A DNA stretch of 51,206 nt from positions 1 through 51,206 of the forward strand of contig WRMA01000004.1 of assembly GCA_009777355.1 (NCBI GenBank), given 5' to 3'. Below, piece by piece: positions 41,458 through 49,999 of the stretch. The notes under the pieces are model-generated. The model was not told the origin of the DNA. It was given only the letters and a program-made list of their open reading frames with translations, and did no database searches. The position numbers and the translations under genes were made by a program. The DNA is from Oscillospiraceae bacterium. GTDB taxonomy: Bacteria; Bacillota; Clostridia; Oscillospirales; WRJC01. Position 1 is the stretch's first letter; every line of letters begins with the position of its first letter.

Positions 41458-42258
41458 ATGAAGTATATTAATATTTTGTGCGTCGGCGATATAATCGGTC
41501 CGCCGGGGGTCGAATTTATAAAGAAAAATCTATGGAGACTGAGAAAAGAGAATAATATAGACTGCGTCGTCGCGAACGGAGAAAATTCGGCTAACGGCAA
41601 CGGCATAGATTCGAAGTCCGCGACGTCGGTTTTCGAATCGGGGGCGGATATTATAACCACGGGTAACCACGTCTGGCGCAAAAACGATTTCCATAATTTT
41701 CTCGACGGGAACAAATTCGTCCTGCGTCCGGCGAATTATCCGGCGGTATGCCCGGGTTTGGGCTATAATATTATTAATATATCCGGATATAAAATTTTGT
41801 TCATAAATCTTCTCGGCACGATTTATATGGAGCCGGGGCTGGAATCGCCGTTCGTTACGGCGGACCGGATATTTATCAGAGAGAAAGACGCTTACGATTT
41901 TGCGGTTATAGATATCCACGCGGAGGCGACGAGCGAGAAGAACGCTTTAGCGAGATATATAGACGGGAAGAATTTGAGAGCCGGAATAATATTCGGAACG
42001 CACACCCACGTTCAGACGTCCGACGAGAAAATCTTAAAGAACGGCGCGGGATATATAACGGATTTGGGAATGACGGGTTCGCCGGATTCTATTCTCGGCG
42101 TGAAAAGCGAGAATATAATACAGAAATTTCTAACGAAAATGCCGGTCAGGTTCGAAGTTTGCGAAAGCGGTCAGGAAATTCAGGGAATTATATGTAAAAT
42201 AGATACGGGAAATTTTAAATGCGCCGAAATTAAACGAATAAATTTTACAGAAGTTTAA
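41458..42258 (+). CDS. ymdB: YmdB-family (TIGR00282) metallophosphoesterase
   Basis: INILCVGDIIGPPGVEFI; VVANGENSANGNGI; TTGNHVWRKND; GTHTHVQTSDEKIL. Confidence 0.95.
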   Translation: MKYINILCVGDIIGPPGVEFIKKNLWRLRKENNIDCVVANGENSANGNGIDSKSATSVFESGADIITTGNHVWRKNDFHNFLDGNKFVLRPANYPAVCPGLGYNIINISGYKILFINLLGTIYMEPGLESPFVTADRIFIREKDAYDFAVIDIHAEATSEKNALARYIDGKNLRAGIIFGTHTHVQTSDEKILKNGAGYITDLGMTGSPDSILGVKSENIIQKFLTKMPVRFEVCESGQEIQGIICKIDTGNFKCAEIKRINFTEV

Positions 42259-42280
42259 ATTATTTTAAATTATTTTGTTA

Positions 42281-42308
42281 TTTGTCGTCTAAAAAAGTCC
42301 TGTATAAT
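42281..42308 (+). promoter_or_regulatory. Possible promoter (TTTGTC-N16-TATAAT) upstream of spoVS
   Basis: Good -10, weak -35. Confidence 0.35.
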
Positions 42309-42358
42309 ATATAAATATAGAATTTTTATATTTAATTTATAAACGGGGGATAAAAATC

Positions 42359-42628
42359 ATGGATGTAATTCTTAAAGTGTCGTCGAAATCGAATCCTAAT
42401 TTAGTGGCGGGAGCGCTCGCGGGTAAAATCAGGGAAACGGGGAGAGCGCAGCTTCAGGCAATCGGAGCGGGAGCGATAAACCAGGCGATAAAAGCCGTCG
42501 CGATTACGCGCATCATATTTGAAAACGCGGAACCGGAAACAGATTTGATTTGTATTCCGTCGTTTGCGGACCTGACGATAGACGACCAGGTCAGAACGTC
42601 TATAAAACTAGTCGTAGAACCCAGATAA
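42359..42628 (+). CDS. spoVS: Stage V sporulation protein S
   Basis: VLKVSSKSNPNLVAGALAGKIRETGRAQLQAIGAGAINQAIKAVAI...VEPR, near-canonical. Confidence 0.97.
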   Translation: MDVILKVSSKSNPNLVAGALAGKIRETGRAQLQAIGAGAINQAIKAVAITRIIFENAEPETDLICIPSFADLTIDDQVRTSIKLVVEPR

Positions 42629-42713
42629 TCCCAAAGTTTTATTCGTTTTTTTGTCTTACTTTTTTTTCGCAAAAAAAGTAAGTAAAATAAAAAAATCAAA
42701 AAAAGGAGGAGAT

Positions 42714-43307
42714 ATTATCATAAGCGTTGAAACGGACGACGCCGTAATTATAGAAAAAGTTTTGTCGGGCGACGTCAATTCTTTCGAAATAATAGTAAAA
42801 AAATATGAAAAAATGATATATAATCTCGCGTTTACAAAAACGCGGAGCAGAGAAAACGCTCTTGATATATCTCAGGAATGTTTTCTTCGGGCGTATAAAA
42901 TGCTTAGAAGTTACAGGACGGACAGCGCTTTCTCGACATGGATTTACAGAATATGCCAAAATTTGATTTTTGATTTTTACAGAAAAGAGAAAAAAATAAA
43001 GACCGTTTCTCTGTCGGGTTACGGTGAGGACGAAGAGAAAGAGACCGAAATAGCCGATACTTCGGGAGAGCCGTCGGAGAATATTATACGGGCGGAGAGA
43101 ATCGAAAAAATCAGGGAAATTATAAACGCGCTGCCGGACGATTTACGCGAAATTATAATTTTGAGGGATTTCAGGGATATAAGCTACGCGGATATCGCGG
43201 AAATGCTCGACATAGAAATCGGCACGGTTAAGAGCCGTCTTAACAGAGCGAGAGAGAAGCTGAAAAATTATATAATAAAAAATAACCCGAACGGCGAACT
43301 TTTTTGA
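42714..43307 (+). CDS. ECF-like sigma-70 family RNA polymerase sigma factor (start codon uncertain)
   Basis: LDISQECFLRAYKMLRSYRTDSAFSTWIYRICQN region 2; LREIIILRDFRDISYADIAEMLDIEIGTVKSRLNRAREKL region 4. Confidence 0.9.
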   Translation: MIISVETDDAVIIEKVLSGDVNSFEIIVKKYEKMIYNLAFTKTRSRENALDISQECFLRAYKMLRSYRTDSAFSTWIYRICQNLIFDFYRKEKKIKTVSLSGYGEDEEKETEIADTSGEPSENIIRAERIEKIREIINALPDDLREIIILRDFRDISYADIAEMLDIEIGTVKSRLNRAREKLKNYIIKNNPNGELF

Positions 43308-43358
43308 TTTAGGCGAGTCTAATAATATAAAAATAATTGATGAACGGAGGCGGTCGGT

Positions 43359-44255
43359 TTGCCTGAAAAATTAAATATTTGCGGGGAAGTTAAATTCATG
43401 GCGGACGAATATCTCCGCGGCGAATTAGGTTTATTGAAAGAAAGCGATAAAATTTTTATAGAAGAGCATATACTCGAGTGTAAAGACTGTCTCGAATATA
43501 TAGAAAACGAGAGAAAATATCTCGAAGAAATCAAGCTTGCGGAATATATCCCGGATATCGATATAGCGGGAATCGTTATGGATAAGATAATAGGCGGAGT
43601 TATGGCTATAGATAAGCCGAGGAGAAAAAGATTCATCCCGGTGGGATTAATGTCCGCGGCGGTTATCGTTATATTGTTCGCGGCGGTATCGAGAGGCGGG
43701 CTCATGAATATTTTTATACGGGGCGACAATAATATTAATGATTTAAACGCGGCGAACGAAAGGAGTTACGGAGGAGAGTATGGGGGAAGTCCTGAAATTG
43801 CACGCTTTAATCTTGACGTAGGCGGCGGCTTTGACGAAAACACGGAAGCTGAAGAAGATTTCGACGCCGCGGCGGACGTTTGGAACGACGACTCTCCGCC
43901 TCAGCCGGCGCTCAGGGCGGCGGGGGAATATATCCCCGCGGAAGCCGTCGCGCAGTCAATCTTCGGCTCCCATGAGGTCGACGAGTATATATATCGTAAT
44001 TTCGGTCTTACGGAAGATGATTTCTACGCGTATTATTTCGTCGGGGGGAACGGAGAAAATAATACTGATATTATAAGAAATATCGATGTCTATGCGGGCG
44101 GCGGAGAAGAACGGGCGCGTTTCGTCGATATAATAGCGAAAGGCGACGAGGAAACGCTGGTCAGAAACGCATTTGACAATTATATTTACGTCAGCGAGAT
44201 ATTAATAAAAAATCAGGACGGGGAATATATAGCGGTCGTGTACTGGTTTAATTGA
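43359..44255 (+). CDS. Anti-sigma factor with zinc-finger-like N-terminus and one TM helix
   Basis: EEHILECKDCLEYIE (HxxxCxxC), TM FIPVGLMSAAVIVILFAAVS; directly 3' of sigma gene. Confidence 0.8.
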   Translation: MPEKLNICGEVKFMADEYLRGELGLLKESDKIFIEEHILECKDCLEYIENERKYLEEIKLAEYIPDIDIAGIVMDKIIGGVMAIDKPRRKRFIPVGLMSAAVIVILFAAVSRGGLMNIFIRGDNNINDLNAANERSYGGEYGGSPEIARFNLDVGGGFDENTEAEEDFDAAADVWNDDSPPQPALRAAGEYIPAEAVAQSIFGSHEVDEYIYRNFGLTEDDFYAYYFVGGNGENNTDIIRNIDVYAGGGEERARFVDIIAKGDEETLVRNAFDNYIYVSEILIKNQDGEYIAVVYWFN

Positions 44256-44277
44256 AAATTAAAAAAAGAGGTAATAT

Positions 44278-44658
44278 ATGGCGTCATATAAAAAGAGCAG
44301 GGTAAACGAAGAAATGCTGCGCGAGACGTCGCAGATTATACGGACGGTCAAAGACCCGAGGGTGAACTCGGGTTTCGTGACCGTGACGCACTGCGACGTG
44401 AGCGGCGATTTGAAATTCGCGAAGATTTACTACAGCGTTATGGACGGGGACGCTTCGGAAGTAAGAAAAGGGCTGATTTCGGCGAAAGGCTATATAAGGC
44501 GGGAAATAGCGTCGAGGCTGAATTTGAGAAACACCCCGGAGCTTACTTTTATACCGGACGAATCGATCGAACGGGGCGCGAAAATCACGAAGATTATAAA
44601 AGACATGAATCTGCCGGAGCTTCCGGAATTTGAGAAAACGCAGGGAACGGATTTATGA
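44278..44658 (+). CDS. rbfA: Ribosome-binding factor A
   Basis: RVNEEMLRETSQIIRTVKDPRVNSGFVTVTHCDVSGDLKFAKIYYSVM...LRNTPELTFIPDESIERG. Confidence 0.96.
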   Translation: MASYKKSRVNEEMLRETSQIIRTVKDPRVNSGFVTVTHCDVSGDLKFAKIYYSVMDGDASEVRKGLISAKGYIRREIASRLNLRNTPELTFIPDESIERGAKITKIIKDMNLPELPEFEKTQGTDL

Positions 44659-45647
44659 GTAAATCTATAAGTTTAGGCGAACTCGCGGAGAAAATCCTCG
44701 ATATTAGATTCGATAATATTTTGATTGTGTGTCATATAAACCCGGACCCCGATACCCTCGGGTCGGCTCTGGGTTTGAAATATATATTAAAAGAATTCGG
44801 CAGAAAATCCTATATAGTCTGCGATTCCAAAGTAAATGAGAGAATCTGCGGATATTTTGATATTTCCCGGGAAATAGACCTGGATATAATCGAAAAATCG
44901 GGATTTACCCCGGATTATACCGTCTGCGTCGATACGGCGTCAATCGGTCAGACCGGCCGTTACGGGGATATTTATAAAATAGATTTGGTTATAGACCATC
45001 ACTATACCAATACTTTTTACGGCGGGCAGACCTATCTCGACGAAAAAGCCGCCGCGGCGGGCGAGATTATTTTCAAACTCGCGAAAAAATTAAATCTCGA
45101 AATAACCCGGGAGTTCGCGAAGTATATATACTGCGCGATAATATGCGACACGGGTTCCTTTAAATATCCTTCGGTAACGCCCGGAACTTTGACGGCGGCG
45201 GCGGAGCTTATATCGACGGGGTTTGATTTCGCGAAATTGAACCGGCTTATATTCCAGAATAAGACCCTGGAGCAAATCAGACTGGAGAAACTGGCCTATG
45301 AATCGCTGGAATTTTTTGCGGACGGTAAAATAGCCGTCGTCGTGCTGACGAACAAATCGAGAGGAAACGCGGGGCTTTCGGGGATAGAACTCGACGAGAC
45401 GACCGATATGCCCAGGATTATAGAGGGAGTCGAAGTCGGGGTAAGAATACATGAGATTGAGAGCGATATAAATAAAATTAAAAAATATAAAGTTTCTCTG
45501 CGTTCAAACGATTATGTGAACGTCGCGGAGATTGCGCTGGCGTTCGGCGGCGGAGGACATATGCGAGCGGCGGGGTTCAGATACGGCGGAGAGATTGACT
45601 CGCTAATAAATTCGCTTGTCGGGAAAACGGAGAGATGTTTGCTATGA
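44655..45647 (+). CDS. nrnA: DHH-family phosphoesterase (NrnA-like)
   Basis: CHINPDPDTLGSALGL; DLVIDHHYTN; C-terminal FGGGGHMRAAGF. Confidence 0.93.
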   Translation: MSKSISLGELAEKILDIRFDNILIVCHINPDPDTLGSALGLKYILKEFGRKSYIVCDSKVNERICGYFDISREIDLDIIEKSGFTPDYTVCVDTASIGQTGRYGDIYKIDLVIDHHYTNTFYGGQTYLDEKAAAAGEIIFKLAKKLNLEITREFAKYIYCAIICDTGSFKYPSVTPGTLTAAAELISTGFDFAKLNRLIFQNKTLEQIRLEKLAYESLEFFADGKIAVVVLTNKSRGNAGLSGIELDETTDMPRIIEGVEVGVRIHEIESDINKIKKYKVSLRSNDYVNVAEIALAFGGGGHMRAAGFRYGGEIDSLINSLVGKTERCLL

Positions 45648-46573
45648 ATATAAACGGCGCGCTGAATTTAAATAAACCCGGGGGGAAAACGTCTCACGAT
45701 ATGGTCTGTTTCGCGAGGCGTCTGTTCAGCGTGAAAAAAGCCGGGCATGCCGGAACTCTCGACCCTATGGCGACGGGGGTTCTCCCGGTGCTCATCGGAA
45801 GCGCGACGAAATTGTCCGATTTGCTCTCGGGGAACGGCAAAGAATACAGAGCCGTTTTAAGGCTCGGCATGACGGCCGATACGATGGACGTAACCGGAAA
45901 TATAACGGGCGGATATAGTTTGCCTTTGCCGGATTTTGAGGAAGTGAAAGAAGTCGCCGGAAGCTTTACCGGGGAAATTCTGCAGATTCCTCCGGTTTAC
46001 AGCGCGATTAAATTAAAGGGCAGAAAACTTTATGAATACGCGAGGGAGGGTATAGAGATAACGCCCGAGCCGCGCAGGGTGAATATATATTCGCTGACGT
46101 GCGAAGAAACGGATAATCCGGGGGATTATATATTAAATATAGAGTGTTCAAAGGGAACTTATATCAGGTCGCTTTGCCACGATATAGGCGTAAGGCTGAA
46201 ATGCGGCGGGGTTATGGCGGGGCTGGAGAGAACTCGCGCGGGGAGTTTTGATATAAAAGAATCGTTTACCCCGGAAATTTTAGAGAAATATAAAACGGAA
46301 CGCGGAGAAGAAGGGCTCGCTTCGCTGATTATTCCCTGCGAGGACATATTGAAAAATATAACAAGTAAAAAAATAATACTGGACGGGTTCTATTCGAGGC
46401 TTGCGAAGAACGGCGCGGAAATCTATCTGCGCAAACTAAAATTAAACGCCGGGGATTTTGAACCCGGCGATAAAATTTTGACGTATGATTATAATAATAT
46501 TCTTTTTGCGCTGGGAGAAATCAGGGATTATCCCGACGGTCGCGCGTGCAAGCCGGTTATTTTCGCGCGCTAA
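45644..46573 (+). CDS. truB: tRNA pseudouridine(55) synthase
   Basis: NLNKPGGKTSHDMV; GHAGTLDPMATGVLPVLIG; QIPPVYSAIKLKGRKLYEYAREG. Confidence 0.97.
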   Translation: MNINGALNLNKPGGKTSHDMVCFARRLFSVKKAGHAGTLDPMATGVLPVLIGSATKLSDLLSGNGKEYRAVLRLGMTADTMDVTGNITGGYSLPLPDFEEVKEVAGSFTGEILQIPPVYSAIKLKGRKLYEYAREGIEITPEPRRVNIYSLTCEETDNPGDYILNIECSKGTYIRSLCHDIGVRLKCGGVMAGLERTRAGSFDIKESFTPEILEKYKTERGEEGLASLIIPCEDILKNITSKKIILDGFYSRLAKNGAEIYLRKLKLNAGDFEPGDKILTYDYNNILFALGEIRDYPDGRACKPVIFAR

Positions 46574-46872
46574 AAAAACAGCCTTCTCTTGCGCGCCCTC
46601 TCGAATTCTATTCCCTCTCCCCGGAACGCGTATTCTTTTACGTCGATTTTAACCAGAATTATGTCGTCGCCTATCTTTTCTATGCTGTCCCACAGAATAA
46701 CCAGGCTTTTACTCCGGACAAAACCGAAAAGCCTGCCGTCGCACGGAACGATAATCGAAATAAGCCTGCCGCTGACTATGTCGACCTCGACGTCGTCGAC
46801 GCAGCCCAGCTTTCGTCCGTCGCAGATATTTATGACTTCCTTGTCTCGCAAATCATTTATGCAGCATCCCAT
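46570..46872 (-). CDS. YlmC/YmxH-family PRC-barrel sporulation protein
   Basis: INDLRDKEVINICDGRKLGCVDDVEVDIVSGRLISIIVP; start at MGCC (46872), upstream ORF extension lies in a repeat. Confidence 0.88.
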   Translation of the reverse strand: MGCCINDLRDKEVINICDGRKLGCVDDVEVDIVSGRLISIIVPCDGRLFGFVRSKSLVILWDSIEKIGDDIILVKIDVKEYAFRGEGIEFERARKRRLFF

Positions 46873-46882
46873 TTTCTTTTTT

Positions 46883-46935
46883 ACGGGGAAAACTTTTGAG
46901 GAAAGTTTTCCCCGCTCCCCTTTCAAACCTTTTTA
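46883..46935. repeat. Inverted-orientation copy of the 33155-33205 hairpin repeat
   Basis: acggggaaaacttttgaggaaagttttccccgctcccctttcaaaccttttt. Confidence 0.75.
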
Positions 46936-46939
46936 ATAA

Positions 46940-48370
46940 TTATAATATAATGCAGATTAGACCTCCGCTGCCTTCGTTTATTATTCTCTCGAGGGTTTCG
47001 GATAATTTTTCCCGCGCGTCCATAGGCATATGCGCGAGTTTCGTGTGCAGCCCTTCGTTTACGAGTTCGTGCAGACTCTTGCCGAACATATTGGATTCCC
47101 AGATTTTCTTCGGGTCTTCCTCAAATTCGTGGAGTAAAAATTTCACGAGTTCCTCAGATTGCTTCTCAGTGCCGACAATCGGCGAAACCTCCGTTTCGAT
47201 ATTGGCTTTTATCATATGGATTGACGGAGCGGACGCTCTTAACTTTACGCCGTAACCTCCGGACTGCTTGACTATTTCCGGTTCTTCGAGAGTTAAGTCT
47301 TCTATGTCGGGGGTTACTATGCCGTAGCCGAACTCGTTGACTTCTTTCAGCGCGGCCTCTATTTTCGCGTATTCTTTTTTGACGACCGATAATTCGCCCA
47401 TGAGCTTTATGAGCGACTGCTCGTCGGGGATTTCAAATCCGGTCTGGTCCCCGAGGATTTTATAGAATAGTCCGTCTATCAGCTTAATCTCGAGATGAGC
47501 CGTGCCTTCGCCGAGATTTACGGAGTCTATTTTCGCGTTCAGTATATTTTCGTTTTCGTTCAATTCTTTAAACGAGTTCTTTATTTCCCCGACTTTCTCT
47601 ATTCTTTCGGCGCAGTCGAGAATCGACTGGTTTATCGATTTATAAAGCCAGTGGGTTTCGTCGAGAGCCCCGAGCCACGACGGCGCCGTCACTTCGATTT
47701 CTTTTATCGGGAACTCGAATAAAACCAGTTCGATAATATTTTTTATGTCTTCGTCGGTCAAATCGAGGCAGTCGACGAGAGCGACGGGGACTTTGTATTT
47801 TGCCTCGAGCTCGTAAGCGAGGGCGACAGCTTCGTCCGATTCCGGAACGGACGAGTTTAAAATCATAACGAAAGGCTTGTTGATTTGCTTTAATTCTTTT
47901 ACTACCCTTTCTTCGGCGCCGATATAATTTTCCCTGGGGATTTCGCCTATAGTTCCGTCCGTAGTAACGAGGAAGCCGATTGTCGAGTGGTCGTTTATGA
48001 CTTTTTTCGTGCCGATTTCGGCGGCCGCGTCGAACGGCATTTCTTTGTCGGACCACGGGGTCATGACCATTCTGGGTTTATCGTCCTCGAAATGACCGAT
48101 AGCGCCGGGAACTATGTAACCTACGCAGTCTATCATCTTGACTTTGAACGTCGTGTTCTCGCCCAAATCTATTTCGACCGCGTTGTCGGGAATAAATTTG
48201 GGTTCCGTAGTCATAACTGTTTTTCCGTTCGCGCTCTGGGGCATTTCGTCCCTCGCGCGTTCTTTTCCGTATTCGTTGACTATATTGGGTAAAACAAGGG
48301 TCTCCATAAATTTTTTTATCAGCGTTGATTTGCCCGTCCTGACAGGACCGACGACGCCCGCTCCAGTCAA
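46940..48370 (-). pseudogene. spoIVA: spoIVA, interrupted: 3' portion only, lacking N-terminal ~20 codons, start codon and RBS
   Basis: GVVGPVRTGKSTLIKKFMETLVLPNI... through ERIINEGSGGLICIIL; N-terminal ...GGDIYIG-type segment absent at the junction; no frameshift in the remaining ORF. Confidence 0.9.
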
Positions 48371-48400
48371 GTAAAGGCTAAAAAACTTTTTGTAAACATT

Positions 48401-49999
48401 TTATGAATTTTGTCGAACGGCTTTCATGATATTTTCTAATTCGTCCCTGAATGTGAATCGTATCTCTATTCGGTTAGTTTCGTACACAGAGATTTTTTCG
48501 ATAAACTCATCAGCCATTTCTTTAGTAAGTTCTGTTAGCGACTGATATTTTAAAAATTTATTATGAATCTTCTGTGTTGCTTCAGACGTATCCTTTCGAT
48601 TTTTCTGTTCGGATAGTAACGCTTCACGCGCCGCCGTTTGAATTGCTGATTCTTTTTCAAGCATTTCACGTTCCTGTAAATATATTGTCTGGCTAATTTC
48701 TTTATTCTTGTAACTCTCATAAAGTTTCCGCTTATTTGCCTGAAGATTTTTTATCTCGCTTTCAAGCTGTAAAGCAGAATTTTCCGTTGAGGTATTCGGC
48801 TTATTAATTTTATTCTCAATCATACGGTATAACTTTTCCGTATCTAAAAAAAGATTTATTTGCATTTGCAAAGAAGCCATAACTGCGTCGTTTAAATCGG
48901 ATTCACGTATTTTGCCGCGCATACAGCCATGTTCATCAGAGTATCTTGCGGTGTCGCAAAAATAAAACGGATAGCTTACACTGCCTTTGTAACGCAATTT
49001 ATGACCGCATTTCCCACACCGAATTTTTTTATCAAGCGGTCTACTTGATGCTTTTTTTGTCCTGCTGCTTGAATTACCTTTTATCATTCCGGCTACCATA
49101 TCAAACTGTTCCTGCGTTATTACAGCCGGATGTGAATTTGGGATGCGTATCCATTCTTCTTTAGGTTTGATTATATTTTCGTTGCTTCCTAATTTTTCGG
49201 ATTCCGACATACCGCCGATAAACGTGCCGGTGTATCTCTCGTCTTTTAATATACGGAATATAGTCGCACTCGTCCAAAGATTTTTGCCTTTGTTTATCTT
49301 ATTCCAGTTTCTGTTACTCACAGTATTATTTTTATGAGCGGACGGTGTAGGAACTTGCTCGTTATTTAACTTTTCAGCTATTTTAAAAGCATTGTTTCCG
49401 TCAAGAGCAAGCTGAAATATTTTTCTGACAACAGCGGCGGCAGGTTCGTCAACAAGAATTTGTCCTTTATCGACATTATCTTTCCTGTAACCGTAAATAG
49501 TATGAGCGCTTGCGACTATGCCTTGTTTGATTTTTGTCTGTTTCGCGGATTTTACTTTTTTAGAAATATCCATGCTGTACATTGCGTTTATCATATTACG
49601 CACAGGCACATCTATTTCTGCCGTCGCGCCTTTATGACTATTACTGTCGTAATTATCGTTCACAGCGATAAATCTTACGCCGATATATGGGAATATTTGC
49701 TCAATATATTTGCTGACTTCAAGATACTGTCTGCCGAACCGCGATAAATCTTTTACTATTATACAACCTATTTCTCCGGCTTTTACTGCTTCCAGCAGAC
49801 TTTTTATTCCGGGTCTGTTAAAGTTTGTTCCGCTGTAACCGTCGTCAATAAATTCAAGCGTCTGCGCTTCGACAAATTCATCTGACGAGTATATATATTC
49901 TTTTATAATTTCCCGCTGACTTGCGATGCTGTTGCTCTCGCCGATATTATTCCCGTCGTCTAACGATAAACGCAGATAATAAGCTATATATTTATTCAT
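48401..49999 (-). CDS. Large serine recombinase (resolvase domain, recombinase domain, zinc ribbon)
   Basis: YYLRLSLDDG..SNSIASQREII; DGYSGTNFNRPGIKSLLEAVKAGEIGCIIVKDLSRFGRQYLEVSKYIE; KKIRCGKCGHKLRYKG. Confidence 0.95.
   Translation of the reverse strand: MNKYIAYYLRLSLDDGNNIGESNSIASQREIIKEYIYSSDEFVEAQTLEFIDDGYSGTNFNRPGIKSLLEAVKAGEIGCIIVKDLSRFGRQYLEVSKYIEQIFPYIGVRFIAVNDNYDSNSHKGATAEIDVPVRNMINAMYSMDISKKVKSAKQTKIKQGIVASAHTIYGYRKDNVDKGQILVDEPAAAVVRKIFQLALDGNNAFKIAEKLNNEQVPTPSAHKNNTVSNRNWNKINKGKNLWTSATIFRILKDERYTGTFIGGMSESEKLGSNENIIKPKEEWIRIPNSHPAVITQEQFDMVAGMIKGNSSSRTKKASSRPLDKKIRCGKCGHKLRYKGSVSYPFYFCDTARYSDEHGCMRGKIRESDLNDAVMASLQMQINLFLDTEKLYRMIENKINKPNTSTENSALQLESEIKNLQANKRKLYESYKNKEISQTIYLQEREMLEKESAIQTAAREALLSEQKNRKDTSEATQKIHNKFLKYQSLTELTKEMADEFIEKISVYETNRIEIRFTFRDELENIMKAVRQNS

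Noticed and set aside
46873-46926. N-terminal extension of the YlmC/YmxH ORF (MKGERGKLSSKVFPVKKK)
   Set aside because: Encoded by a dispersed hairpin repeat; the family start MGCCINDLRDKEV lies at 46872.
46940-48370. Treating spoIVA as a normal full-length gene with a TTG start
   Set aside because: No RBS before TTG 48370, the conserved N-terminal residues are missing, and sequence immediately upstream belongs to a recombinase gene.
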